23,476 nucleotides of DNA from Thermoplasmata archaeon (GCA_020351895.1 CP070672.1:2152581-2176056), one strand, 5' to 3'. Shown: positions 15,441 to 23,087, counted from the first letter of the stretch. Made by a program: numbers and translations. Notes: generated from the letters alone by a model not told the origin.

Positions 15441-15710
15441 TTAAACTGCCAGTTCGAAATCCTCATCCAAATCCAATTTTCCTTGGCAGAGCACCTTTCC
15501 ATCCAAAACCAGTGCCGGTAGGATTTCAATTCTCAACCTTCTCAATCTCATTCTCGCTTTAAATTTTTTCCATTTCATTATGGCCCGGACCCTGCTTTCA
15601 CTCTTAGAGGGTATAAGTAACTCCATTTTGTCCTTGTTCTTCCATTGAAGATGTTTGGCAAACCTGTACATCTTCCTGCTTCGATCTGTTTGTTTGGCAA
15701 TAGGCTTCAA
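15441..15710 (-). CDS. Small thioredoxin-fold-like protein, start uncertain
   Basis: From the TTG at 15710 the product is 89 residues. It ends RRLRIEILPALVLDGKVLCQG, which looks like the cis-Pro/beta-hairpin half of a thioredoxin fold. Upstream of the TTG the same frame stays open for 31 codons to a stop at 15804-15806. It encodes a hydrophobic strand and a paired cysteine (EVIFVIPEAPGGSCCLKPIA) that would supply the missing first strand and active-site turn. No ATG, GTG or TTG occurs in that extension. The true start may thus be a rare codon, the ancestor may have lost its start, or the TTG is real. Function unknown; redox or small-molecule binding is suspected. Confidence 0.55.
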   Translation of the reverse strand: MKPIAKQTDRSRKMYRFAKHLQWKNKDKMELLIPSKSESRVRAIMKWKKFKARMRLRRLRIEILPALVLDGKVLCQGKLDLDEDFELAV

Positions 15711-15890
15711 ACAGCAGCTTCCCCCAGGTGCTTCAGGTATTACAAATATGACCTCTGGGAAGAATTCAAGTTTGTGTTTTGAATCTCTTAAAGTTATACC
15801 CCCTTAATGCAGTTGAATTTTGATAGGGAATGAGGAAGACATTTTTACGCCCTCCTTGTGTCAATATATTGATCACTCCTTTGTTTATTT

Positions 15891-16187
15891 CTAACACCCA
15901 TGATCTCTCATATGCTCGTTCATATCACAGTCTTCATGTTCACCGAAGCATTCCTCTTCAAGATGCTCTTCACATTCCTCATGTTCGTATTCGCAATCCT
16001 CGTGCTCATGGCAATCCTCATAATCCCCTCCATGCATCCAACTATGCATATTATAACGACCATCCATGGCACCAATTCCAATGACCGCACCTGAACCTAT
16101 TATACTAGCTAGGACGATCCCCATCAACAGCATGTTTTGCATCTTCATCCACCACTTTGTTCGGTATTTTCGAAATGTATCACTCAC
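15891..16187 (-). CDS. Membrane-anchored His/Cys/acid-rich protein, putative metal binder
   Basis: A 98-residue protein from a GTG at 16185-16187. A short basic N-terminus (RKYRTKWWMKM) leads into one membrane helix at about 18-41. The last 57 residues hold nine His, six Cys and many Glu/Asp in dense HEHEDC- and EEHLEEEC-like clusters. The positive-inside rule places this tail outside the membrane. Such composition points to binding of soft or borderline metals (Cu, Zn, Ni), as storage, buffer or delivery. It lies 88 bases after the DsbD-like gene on the same strand, so the thiol-redox genes upstream may keep its cysteines reduced; that link is inference. No matching named family comes to mind. 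Confidence 0.65.
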   Translation of the reverse strand: MSDTFRKYRTKWWMKMQNMLLMGIVLASIIGSGAVIGIGAMDGRYNMHSWMHGGDYEDCHEHEDCEYEHEECEEHLEEECFGEHEDCDMNEHMRDHGC

Positions 16188-16275
16188 AATAATGTCTCTA
16201 ATCTTTTATTGAAATGTCGCTTTACATTGTATCAAATATAATCGGTTTTGTTTTACAAAAAGAAAATGGAAGTCA

Positions 16276-18084
16276 TCAACTTGCGGTAGTGAAGTAGATC
16301 CATAGGAGGTATATTCCAACAACGATCAGCACAGCTCCACTAATTTTCTTGATCACCTCTGTGTATTGGGATAATTTCTGGGCAGCACCTGCCCCGAAAT
16401 GGGCTATGGTAATAGTGATACTTATCATAAGAACTGCAGCAACCATATTGTAGAGGATGAGAACGGATAATCCAAATACCAATCCTGCACTGAGTGCAGA
16501 TATTAGGACGGCGATAAAAATGGGAGCTGTGCATCCGGCTGCTGCTGCTCCATATCCCAAACCATAGAGGAACAAACCTCCGTAGAATCCTGATCCTCCT
16601 CCTGGAGTGGTGGAGACTCCAGCAGCACCTACTTCTCCCTCTTTAGGTTTCTTCTTGCCAATACTTCGGAGCTTTGCCCACAAGGCCTGAAATGGCCGGA
16701 CGATCTTCCAATATTGAAATGGTGTCAGTAATAGGCCACCAAGCACAATCAGTATCACACCCACCACAAGTCCCAAAACAGCCACACCTTCCAAAATGGA
16801 GGTGCCTGCAAATATTACCACAACACCCAAAATTAAACTTACTATGATGATCCCTAGCGCAGAGATGGTTCCAGCCATGGCAGCCCTTCGCAGAGGTATC
16901 TTGCCTCCTTCTTCAGAACCCTTTTTCAGATAATATGCCAGATATCCCGGGAGCATGGGAAATGCACAAGGAGAGAAGAAGAATGCGAATCCAGCTAAGA
17001 TTGCAAGGGAAACATAACTTGCCTCCTGGATGGCAATCGCCTCAGCTTCTCCCGATATAGCGTCATTGAGTTCCTTTTTTAGTGTGCTTACTTCCTCAAC
17101 TTCGCCTTCGAATGTGGCATAGCCATCACCATTGATGATTATGATCTTTGGTATCAACTCTGCACTGTATTTGAGGATCATATCATCAGTATCCCGCGCA
17201 ATGGTCCAATTGATATCATGGGTTTCCCTATAGTCCTGGAGCATTATATCTGTATCATCCACTAAAATATCCACACTAATGAAAACAACTTCATCCTTAA
17301 AATCTGGATAGATTTCTTTTAGGTTCTTCTCAACGATTTTACAACCTTTACAAGGAATGGACATCATATCCAAAAGAACGACTTTTCCTCTAAAATCTGT
17401 GAGATTGAAAGTGTTTCCATCAATATCGGTTAATGTGAATTCCGGTGCTTTTTTCACCTCTCCAGGGGTTAGAAAAAGAGCGGCAAGAATAACAAATATC
17501 AGGATGAAGACAACAAGAATCACAGCCTGGATCTTTTTATTCATTGGTTTTGTCTTATCCTCCCTCTTAATGTGTTTAACCACAAGAAAAACAAGAATAA
17601 TTATTAAAATCACAATCAGAACCTGCATAGCAAGATTACCTTCTGTGGGACAGGGAGGAGTTGTACCTCCATCATCACTTGTATTTATATTGATATAATG
17701 ATATTCTTGTCCTCCTATCGGCGAGAATTCCTTACTTCCGTCAATGTATGATACCGTGAAATTGAGTCCAAGTAAAGTAACACCTGAAAGGTCCCTTGTG
17801 ATTGCTATTGAATATGTATTGTTATCCCCAAGGGTCAGATTGAGGATGTCGGGGTAACATCCATATACTGGCTCGATTTGACAGTACAGAAGCTTGACCG
17901 CGGTTATATTGGAGGTGTCGTTTAGCTCTACATATACAGTGATTTCGTCAAATGAGAAGGGATTTTCTGGATAATGGATGACGTTCTTTACATTCGGTTC
18001 AGCAGTCACAGAAGGAGGGAATACCAGGGAAATAATAAAAACTAATAAAATCCAGGTTTTTACGAGAAGTCTTATACAGCTCAC
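16276..18084 (-). CDS. DsbD-like fusion: exported domain, thioredoxin, CcdA membrane domain
   Basis: A 602-residue thiol-electron relay from a GTG start (ribosome site GAGGTG). Domains: signal peptide about 1-28; outer beta-rich domain about 30-148; two membrane helices near 153-172 and 185-207; thioredoxin/TlpA domain about 215-350 with Cys245-Lys-Gly-Cys248 and a Pro before IIIING; then the CcdA/DsbD transmembrane domain about 355-600 with Cys373 (FSPCAFPM) and Cys518 (AGCTAP). In DsbD-type proteins electrons pass from cytoplasmic thioredoxin through the membrane cysteine pair to outer domains. Here thioredoxin precedes CcdA, the reverse of bacterial DsbD, and the outer domain has its own three cysteines. 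It follows the TlpA-like gene by nine bases, forming an operon. Confidence 0.88.
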   Translation of the reverse strand: MSCIRLLVKTWILLVFIISLVFPPSVTAEPNVKNVIHYPENPFSFDEITVYVELNDTSNITAVKLLYCQIEPVYGCYPDILNLTLGDNNTYSIAITRDLSGVTLLGLNFTVSYIDGSKEFSPIGGQEYHYININTSDDGGTTPPCPTEGNLAMQVLIVILIIILVFLVVKHIKREDKTKPMNKKIQAVILVVFILIFVILAALFLTPGEVKKAPEFTLTDIDGNTFNLTDFRGKVVLLDMMSIPCKGCKIVEKNLKEIYPDFKDEVVFISVDILVDDTDIMLQDYRETHDINWTIARDTDDMILKYSAELIPKIIIINGDGYATFEGEVEEVSTLKKELNDAISGEAEAIAIQEASYVSLAILAGFAFFFSPCAFPMLPGYLAYYLKKGSEEGGKIPLRRAAMAGTISALGIIIVSLILGVVVIFAGTSILEGVAVLGLVVGVILIVLGGLLLTPFQYWKIVRPFQALWAKLRSIGKKKPKEGEVGAAGVSTTPGGGSGFYGGLFLYGLGYGAAAAGCTAPIFIAVLISALSAGLVFGLSVLILYNMVAAVLMISITITIAHFGAGAAQKLSQYTEVIKKISGAVLIVVGIYLLWIYFTTAS

Positions 18085-18093
18085 AACAGCACC

Positions 18094-18684
18094 TCAAATC
18101 AATTTTTCTATCTCCTGCACCAACTTTTGCACAGAGAGCTCGCCTGATTTGTAATACCTGATTATGCCTTTCTTGTCGATAATCACTGTTGTAGGGGTAT
18201 AATTGACGTTGTATTTATTAGCTACATCATCAGTGTCTCTTGCGAATGTCCAATTATCCCCATATCTGGATTTAAAATCCATTAAATCACTATTGGAGTC
18301 CCCCTTTTGAACACTTATCGTGATGATTATAACCTCATCCGTCGAATACCTGTTGTTAATCTCCTTCAGATGCTTCATCTCGCTGATGCATGCAGGACAA
18401 GTGGTGCTCATCAAATCAAGTATAATAACCTTATCTTGATTTTGGGAAAGTGTAAATTCCTCTCCTTCTGTGCCAGTTACAGAAAAGTCAGGTGCTTTTT
18501 CACCAACCATTGTTTTAAACAAGGGAGCAATGAGAATGAGTGCCAGAATCACAATTGCCACAATTACAATCAAGGGTAAATAGTTGTCTTTAAACCACTT
18601 CAACGCATTTTTGTCCTCTTTATTGGGTTTTTCTTGGTCTAATTCAGGCAAGTTTCCACACCTTTGGATTAAAACGCTTTTCAT
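18094..18684 (-). CDS. Membrane-anchored TlpA/ResA-like thioredoxin
   Basis: A 196-residue protein. A polar N-terminus of about 33 residues precedes one membrane helix at about 36-58. A thioredoxin domain follows, of the AhpC/TlpA type: KAPDFSVTGTEGEEFTLS, then the active site Cys96-Pro-Ala-Cys99 (STTCPACISEM), and a cis-Pro loop YTPTTVIIDKKG. It likely faces outside and reduces disulfides, taking electrons from the CcdA domain encoded nine bases downstream. The two proteins share an ARDTDD segment in the same place, so their thioredoxin domains are probably duplicates. First gene of the operon. Confidence 0.87.
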   Translation of the reverse strand: MKSVLIQRCGNLPELDQEKPNKEDKNALKWFKDNYLPLIVIVAIVILALILIAPLFKTMVGEKAPDFSVTGTEGEEFTLSQNQDKVIILDLMSTTCPACISEMKHLKEINNRYSTDEVIIITISVQKGDSNSDLMDFKSRYGDNWTFARDTDDVANKYNVNYTPTTVIIDKKGIIRYYKSGELSVQKLVQEIEKLI

Positions 18685-18842
18685 TGGATATAAGTTTTAC
18701 TGGATACTTCAACAGATGGTAAATTATCACCTCTGATAACAAGATAACAGAATTTATTTATATATTAAGTGGATAGTTACCCTCATAAGAAGTGCATGCT
18801 TCAGGTGATTGAACACCATAATCCGATAATAGAAGTGGTGCT

Positions 18843-18983
18843 ATGAAATCAATTATTCCCTTTAAAAAGGATGTTTCCGTCATACACCTGAATCCAGATT
18901 GGGGATATTTAGCTTACATAGAAAAGATTCTGGATATGCACGGAGAACCCACATATCAGGTTGTGAGGGTGGATTTGGCGTGA
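18843..18983 (+). CDS. Small ORF, 46 residues, function unknown
   Basis: ATG at 18843, stop at 18981-18983. The product starts MKSIIPFKKDVSVIHLNP and continues WGYLAYIEKILDMHGEP, with no membrane helix or cysteine. An AT-rich TATA-like stretch (TTTATTTATATATTAAG) lies near 18752-18770 and a weak GGTG ribosome site just before the ATG. The strand-helix-strand look and normal codon use make it plausible as a real small protein, but no family is recognised. Confidence 0.4.
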   Translation: MKSIIPFKKDVSVIHLNPDWGYLAYIEKILDMHGEPTYQVVRVDLA

Positions 18984-19220
18984 TTTTCGGCATATAAAGC
19001 CAAATTAAGTCTTTTGGGATGTTTTTGCTGAAAATTATCTTACTTTTTTGATTTCATAATCGATATTTTATGATGCCCCCCAAGTTTAATAATTGGGCGA
19101 AATATTCTGCAGAGCAATTATTTTATGGGATTATTCCATTCAAGCTGTAAACTGTATTAACCTAAAGGAAGGCACGCTTTAAAATTGCTCGCCCTTGTTA
19201 CCCCTTCCTCCTGAAAACGG

Positions 19221-19230
19221 AATATTTAAT
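19221..19230 (+). promoter_or_regulatory. TATA box of tRNA-Pro
   Basis: AATATTTAAT ends 16 bases before the tRNA-Pro 5' end, in a GC-poor patch of an otherwise mixed region. The spacing is slightly short but this is the only TATA-like element in place. Confidence 0.45.
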
Positions 19231-19245
19231 TCGCAATGTGCAAAA

Positions 19246-19320
19246 GGCCCTGTGGGGTAGTTTGGTCAATCCTATGGCGTTCGGGACGCTGTGACTCCGA
19301 TTCAAATTCGGGCAGGGCCA
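19246..19320 (+). tRNA. tRNA-Pro (anticodon CGG)
   Basis: Acceptor stem GGCCCTG/CAGGGCC is perfect. D stem is GGG/CCT. The anticodon arm TGGCG/CGCTG holds the loop TTCGGGA with anticodon CGG, and the T stem TCCGA/TCGGG holds TTCAAAT. Discriminator A is at 19320, CCA is not encoded, and there is no intron. Length is 75 bases. It reads CCG. Two weak G-T pairs in the anticodon stem are unusual but tolerable. Its last 11 bases and flank recur three times downstream. Confidence 0.92.
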
Positions 19321-19557
19321 CTCTAATTATATATAATTTATATTCGTGTCCCTTAGTGTTTCGGTTATGTAGGGAGATGCTAACTTCTTAAGCCGAAACA
19401 TGGGCAGGGCCACATAGTAAAACCACCGAAGGAGCAGGCCGACCCTGAGTTTTTGGATGACCGTTAAACTTTTTGCGATGGGTTGGCCAGCGGACTGAGG
19501 TACCAAAAAGTTTCAGGCTGAAACACGGGCAGGCCCACTCTCACGGGCAGGGCCACA
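19309..19557. repeat. Four direct copies of the tRNA-Pro 3' end
   Basis: GGGCAGGGCCA, the last 11 bases of tRNA-Pro (19310-19320), recurs exactly at 19402-19412 and 19545-19555, and with one change (GGGCAGGCCCA) at 19527-19537. The 19527 copy also keeps the CTCT flank beyond the tRNA; the 19402 and 19545 copies share a CA flank instead. All are in the same orientation. This fits repeated use of the tRNA end as an attachment site, or a 3'-end motif shared by small RNAs. Confidence 0.8.
19355..19557 (+). ncRNA. Candidate structured RNA downstream of tRNA-Pro
   Basis: A TATA-like TTATATATAATTTA at 19327-19340 predicts a start near 19356, exactly where structure begins. Stem TGTTTCGG (19358-19365) pairs with CCGAAACA (19393-19400). 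Stem AAACTTTTTG (about 19467-19476) pairs with CAAAAAGTTT (about 19504-19513), then GTTTCA/TGAAAC. Two of the hairpins are followed by GGGCAGG(G/C)CCAC. The segment is far richer in G+C than its flanks, and I see no credible coding frame. GATG and CTGAG motifs face each other inside the second hairpin and could form a kink-turn. Class unknown. Confidence 0.35.
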
Positions 19558-19639
19558 ATGCTATTTTCCAATAAAAAATCTTGACAATTATCTATTCTAA
19601 AATCGAGTCAATAAATTGAAAAAAGACAAACTTTTCTAG

Positions 19640-19740
19640 AATATGGCGGTGTGTGCCCCCAATTCCTTAGGAGGAAAAATTTTCGGGTCAGATAGCCGCG
19701 ATAAATTATGCGAGGAAGGGTGGGAATCGGGGGCAATTAG
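19640..19740 (+). ncRNA. Candidate GC-rich hairpin RNA or structured leader of the STAND gene
   Basis: TGCCCCCAATTCC (19654-19666) pairs with GGAATCGGGGGCA (19723-19735) with one mismatch, closing a loop of 56 bases. The island is GC-rich between AT-rich flanks, and a TATA-like CAATAAATTG lies about 25-30 bases before it. The frame of the following ATPase happens to be open here, but its translation is of poor quality, so I read this as RNA structure. The 130 bases from 19741 to 19870 are very AT-rich and probably hold the ATPase promoter. Confidence 0.35.
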
Positions 19741-19870
19741 ATATATGTGTTTTGCACTATATATTGTTTACGAATATCGCCTATTTATATTATATATCTA
19801 TTCTTTCCTTATAAATATCTACCATATAAATAACTCTTATAATGATTATGTAAATTATAAATACGACGAA

Positions 19871-21127
19871 GTGGTTTTCCCAAAAAGTAGGAGGGAATCT
19901 GAAATCAAACTCACCGTAAACGAACGGATATTACTTCATCTGAGGAGGTACTACACCGCCAAAAAAGAGGTGGAGGCACCACAAACTGTTACCCAGAAGG
20001 GAATAGCCGATGCCATAGATATAAGGGTAACACATGTCCCAAGATCCGTGAAAAAGCTCGATGATGAAGGCCTGATATACGAAAGTGTTATGCATATTGA
20101 AGGTTTGGAAAAGAGACGGAAGGCTTATTTCCTCACCGAGAAAGGTATGTACCAAGCAAATGAAATAAAGAGAAATCTTGAGGAAAGAATGGTACCCTTC
20201 AAAGACCAGAATGGTAAGGTTAATGAGATCAAAATCGGTGAGATTGGAGAAATGACCGGGGTGAAGCTCGATATACTGGATCTGGTAAGACTCGTGGACA
20301 AGGAGGGGGTTATAAACCAAAGATCCTTGGAAATGTTCGCAAAGAGCACTAAAATGGAGGCAAAAAAGGAGATGATGCTCTTCGATTTTCCCCATAGAGT
20401 ACCCACCACAAAGGATTTTGTTGGAAGAAAATCAGAAATGGAGACTTTACGAAAATGGATAGACGATGAAAAAATCGTCTTGATTTCTATTTCGGGAAAT
20501 GCGGGAATGGGTAAGACCTCCCTGGTTTCTGAGGTCGTCTCTGATCTAAAGGATAAGGTAAGCACTTTCTGGTTCGATTTCGGAAAAGGGGAGGGATTCA
20601 ACGAGATGATTGGGTACCTTTCCGATTTCTTTGTAAGACTCAATCGACAGGAGCTAAAAGCGGCTTTCAGAGGAAAGGAAAAGGGGCTAGGAGAAATTTT
20701 AAAGGGTACTGCCATATCCCTAGGCGGCACCAATGCTCTGTTGGTATTCGATGCAATGGATAAAGCTGACACCATGTCAACGCGGTTTATAAATCTCCTA
20801 TCTCAGGATTTAAATTCCCTATATGGATCTAAGATAATAATATTGAACAGAGAACCCATAGGATTGATTTCTAAAGAAGCCTTTGATTCAACTCACTATA
20901 AAGCCATGCAATTAGTGGGACTCGATAAAAAAAGCTGTAAGATTCTTTTAGACATGAAAAAGTTGGAAAAGGATGAATTTGAGAGGATTTTCAGGTTGAC
21001 TGAGGGAAATCCCCTGGCCTTAAAACTGATAAAATCCGAGGATGTAAGAGAGCTTGAGAAAAGCGGTAAGTACACCCCAGAAGAACTGACCTTAATAAAA
21101 TATCTCAAGTCCCTTGACAAGGTCTGA
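19871..21127 (+). CDS. Winged-helix STAND-type ATPase without sensor repeats
   Basis: From a GTG at 19871 the product is 418 residues. A winged-helix DNA-binding domain occupies about 15-100 (QKGIADAIDIRVTHVPRSVKKL as recognition region, KRRKAYFLTEKG as wing). A second helical part lies at about 110-165. A STAND/NB-ARC-like ATPase follows: FVGRKSEME, Walker A GNAGMGKT at 209-216, Walker B LLVFDAMD with Asp294, and the GNPLALKL motif near the end. The usual C-terminal repeats that sense a signal are missing. The frame opens further back to an ATG at 19643, but those 76 codons are AT-rich and unlike a protein (Tyr/Ile runs), and overlap a structured island. Likely an ATP-dependent transcription switch; its signal is unknown. 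Confidence 0.8.
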   Translation: MVFPKSRRESEIKLTVNERILLHLRRYYTAKKEVEAPQTVTQKGIADAIDIRVTHVPRSVKKLDDEGLIYESVMHIEGLEKRRKAYFLTEKGMYQANEIKRNLEERMVPFKDQNGKVNEIKIGEIGEMTGVKLDILDLVRLVDKEGVINQRSLEMFAKSTKMEAKKEMMLFDFPHRVPTTKDFVGRKSEMETLRKWIDDEKIVLISISGNAGMGKTSLVSEVVSDLKDKVSTFWFDFGKGEGFNEMIGYLSDFFVRLNRQELKAAFRGKEKGLGEILKGTAISLGGTNALLVFDAMDKADTMSTRFINLLSQDLNSLYGSKIIILNREPIGLISKEAFDSTHYKAMQLVGLDKKSCKILLDMKKLEKDEFERIFRLTEGNPLALKLIKSEDVRELEKSGKYTPEELTLIKYLKSLDKV

Positions 21128-21151
21128 TCTCGATATCCCAGAAATTAACTT

Positions 21152-21841
21152 TTATATCGCCTGACTCGCCTGAAAGGCATCATCTTTAAACTCCAACGTG
21201 AAGTAACCAGTATTATGATTCATACCCCTCATTTTAACGCATCTTATACGGCGGTGTACATCCACCTCATTCACCCTCTCCAGTGTTAAGAGTATTATGC
21301 CATCCGCTAAGAATTCCTCAGGATGTACCTGTGTAGGATCAGGCGATATCTCAGCGATAATGAATGTGGTGACCTTCAGATCTCTCAACCATTCAAAGAA
21401 ATAGAACAGGTAGGCCCGCTCATCCTCCACCTTCGAAATCATCTCAACAACAGGTAATGAATCGATAACCAGAAGGTCGAAATTTAGGGTTTCCTTCAGG
21501 TAATTAAGATGTTTTTTCATGACGTCCAGCCACGGTCTATCCTTTGTCATGTCCACTTCCTTTCTGATCTTCGCCATATCGAGTATAGTTAGATCCAGCT
21601 TTTCGATATCATGCAATCCCAAGCTTTCTATCTGAAATAAAAGGTTCTCCCTGCTCTGCTCCAACGAGACATACACACCTACGGAATCCTCATGCTTGAT
21701 ATTGTTGTAGAGGATATTGTATGCAACAGATGATTTCATAGTGCCAGGTGTGCCCGAAACTAGGATGATGTGGTTTTCTGGGATACCTCCACCCAATTCA
21801 TCATCAAAGCCTTTTATATAGGTCTGGTACATGTGGACCAT
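21152..21841 (-). CDS. KaiC-like RecA-superfamily ATPase
   Basis: A 229-residue single-domain protein of the archaeal KaiC/GvpD-like group. It has YIKGFDDELGGGIPENH, the typical entry to the fold, Walker A GTPGTMKSS at 30-38 (Lys36), a catalytic-type Glu in SLEQSRE, and Walker B LLVIDSLP. I start at the ATG at 21841 because AAGGAG lies about ten bases upstream and a TATA box (CTTATATAAC) about 35-45 bases upstream. A GTG at 21901 would place the TATA box inside the gene. Such proteins are ATP-driven regulators or signalling proteins in archaea; the target is unknown. It converges on the STAND ATPase with 24 bases between stops. Confidence 0.82.
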   Translation of the reverse strand: MVHMYQTYIKGFDDELGGGIPENHIILVSGTPGTMKSSVAYNILYNNIKHEDSVGVYVSLEQSRENLLFQIESLGLHDIEKLDLTILDMAKIRKEVDMTKDRPWLDVMKKHLNYLKETLNFDLLVIDSLPVVEMISKVEDERAYLFYFFEWLRDLKVTTFIIAEISPDPTQVHPEEFLADGIILLTLERVNEVDVHRRIRCVKMRGMNHNTGYFTLEFKDDAFQASQAI

Positions 21842-22037
21842 GGGACTCACTCTCCTTGCTAAGAGAGTTATTTTGTTATATAAGTTTTTGTAAGAAGCCA
21901 CTCGATGAGTTATTTTAAAATAACGCCATTCCTGGCTCGATAATTATTCGGCTCCAACGAGGTAGATGTTGTATTCTGTTCTTTAAATTAAAGAAAATAT
22001 ATATTCATGTACCGTTATATTAAATTCTGATGGTGTC

Positions 22038-22490
22038 ATGGATCCCAATGTTCGACTTTCATACAAACTAACGATATTTCTCAGTATTGTATTTACATGT
22101 ACTTCTATTCTCATGATCATCTATTTTCAAAGGCAATCTGAAAACCTTTCTGACGATGCAACGATGTTCTACCTAAGGAGTTATTTGATTTCTGCCATCT
22201 TTTGGCCCTTAGTCGCAATATATTCATTCCTAAGATTAAAGGGGAAAGGACATAAAATCATCGATAAAGCTTTCGATCACGGTGCATTAATGATATTTGA
22301 CGGTGCTGGTGCTTTTTTACACTTACTAATACCATTCTTTGTTCTTGTTAATATTGAGGAGTTAGGATTCTTTCAACGATTGAGTATCATGGTTCTGTTC
22401 CTTTTATTTTTATGTGCCGTTTTATTTTTTATCTTAAAAATCACCAAAAGTAAAAAATCTAATAAGTCTGATAGTTTGGGCCGTGAATAA
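22038..22490 (+). CDS. Small four-helix membrane protein, function unknown
   Basis: A 150-residue protein with four predicted membrane helices near 10-28, 46-66, 82-103 and 113-133, and a Lys/Ser-rich C-terminus (KITKSKKSNKSDS) that should be cytoplasmic. No catalytic or metal motif stands out. An AT-rich TATA-like run (AAAATATATATTC) lies about 35 bases upstream of the ATG. It stands alone, divergent from the KaiC-like gene. Not recognised as a named family. Confidence 0.65.
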   Translation: MDPNVRLSYKLTIFLSIVFTCTSILMIIYFQRQSENLSDDATMFYLRSYLISAIFWPLVAIYSFLRLKGKGHKIIDKAFDHGALMIFDGAGAFLHLLIPFFVLVNIEELGFFQRLSIMVLFLLFLCAVLFFILKITKSKKSNKSDSLGRE

Positions 22491-22555
22491 CTCGTTTAAA
22501 TGATCCCAATTATAGAGGATCTTACGGATAATATCCCTAAAAATGTCATAGTTAT

Positions 22556-22852
22556 CTACCTGTAAGCTCTACAGTAGTTACAGTACCATCGATTATACTG
22601 CTGCACATAGTTTAATGGCATTCTACAAACAGGACATGTATATTGCTGGGGATATTGTTGAGGTGGGTACTGCGGTGGAGGGTATTGGGGAGGGGGATAT
22701 TGTGGGAAAGAGGGGGTTTTTCCACTCTCCCCTACTATTATCAATACGACTCCTATGATTGTTAGAACGATAAGTGATATAAAGCATGTAAAAGGAGCCA
22801 GAACTATCCCAATAATGACAAGGATTAACCCGATCAATGTCAAATCTTCCAT
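22556..22852 (-). CDS. Two-helix membrane protein with Pro/Tyr/Gln linker and zinc ribbon
   Basis: A 98-residue protein. Two membrane helices lie at about 5-22 and 24-42. A repetitive linker (QYPPPQYPPPQYPPQQYPQQ) follows, then a C-terminal zinc ribbon with CPVC and CNYC. AGGAAGGG stands just before the ATG. The layout is common among small archaeal membrane proteins of unknown role. A short inverted repeat (AATCAAA-T-TTTGATT, 22866-22880) sits 14 bases upstream and may bind a regulator. Confidence 0.7.
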   Translation of the reverse strand: MEDLTLIGLILVIIGIVLAPFTCFISLIVLTIIGVVLIIVGESGKTPSFPQYPPPQYPPPQYPPQQYPQQYTCPVCRMPLNYVQQYNRWYCNYCRAYR

Positions 22853-23005
22853 GATTTCCCTTCCTAATCAAATTTTGATTGGATACGTAGGAATCAATCT
22901 CTGCACTATTAAAGTTTTTTGCATACAATATCAAGGTCCAATTTGTGACTTGAGATGCGTAAACCAAAGGAAAATAGGTAGGATGTGAATTATTAAAAAA
23001 AGTTC

Positions 23006-23083
23006 TACCAATATCAGTTGGTAACAAATATGGTAACAAAGTATCTCGATAATGGAAATATAGCGGATTGGATTGGTAACAAA
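23006..23083. repeat. Operator-like repeats upstream of ribonucleotide reductase
   Basis: TGGTAACAAA occurs three times in direct orientation, at 23019-23028, 23031-23040 and 23074-23083. The first is also half of an inverted repeat, TACCAA-6-TTGGTA, at 23006-23023. The last copy abuts the TATA box of the downstream gene. The rest of 22853-23192 is AT-rich with no gene I can support. Confidence 0.6.
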
Positions 23084-23087
23084 TCGA

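Noticed and set aside
19643..19870. Extension of the STAND ATPase back to ATG 19643
   Set aside because: The 76 codons give Tyr/Ile-rich sequence from AT-rich DNA and overlap a structured inverted repeat; GTG 19871 is the better start.
20125..20775. 216-codon open frame opposite the STAND ATPase
   Set aside because: Covers the Walker A region on the opposite strand; Ser/Phe-rich with no recognisable domain.
23019..23083. CRISPR array
   Set aside because: The repeat is only 10 bases, has three copies with uneven spacing (12 and 43), and no cas genes are near.
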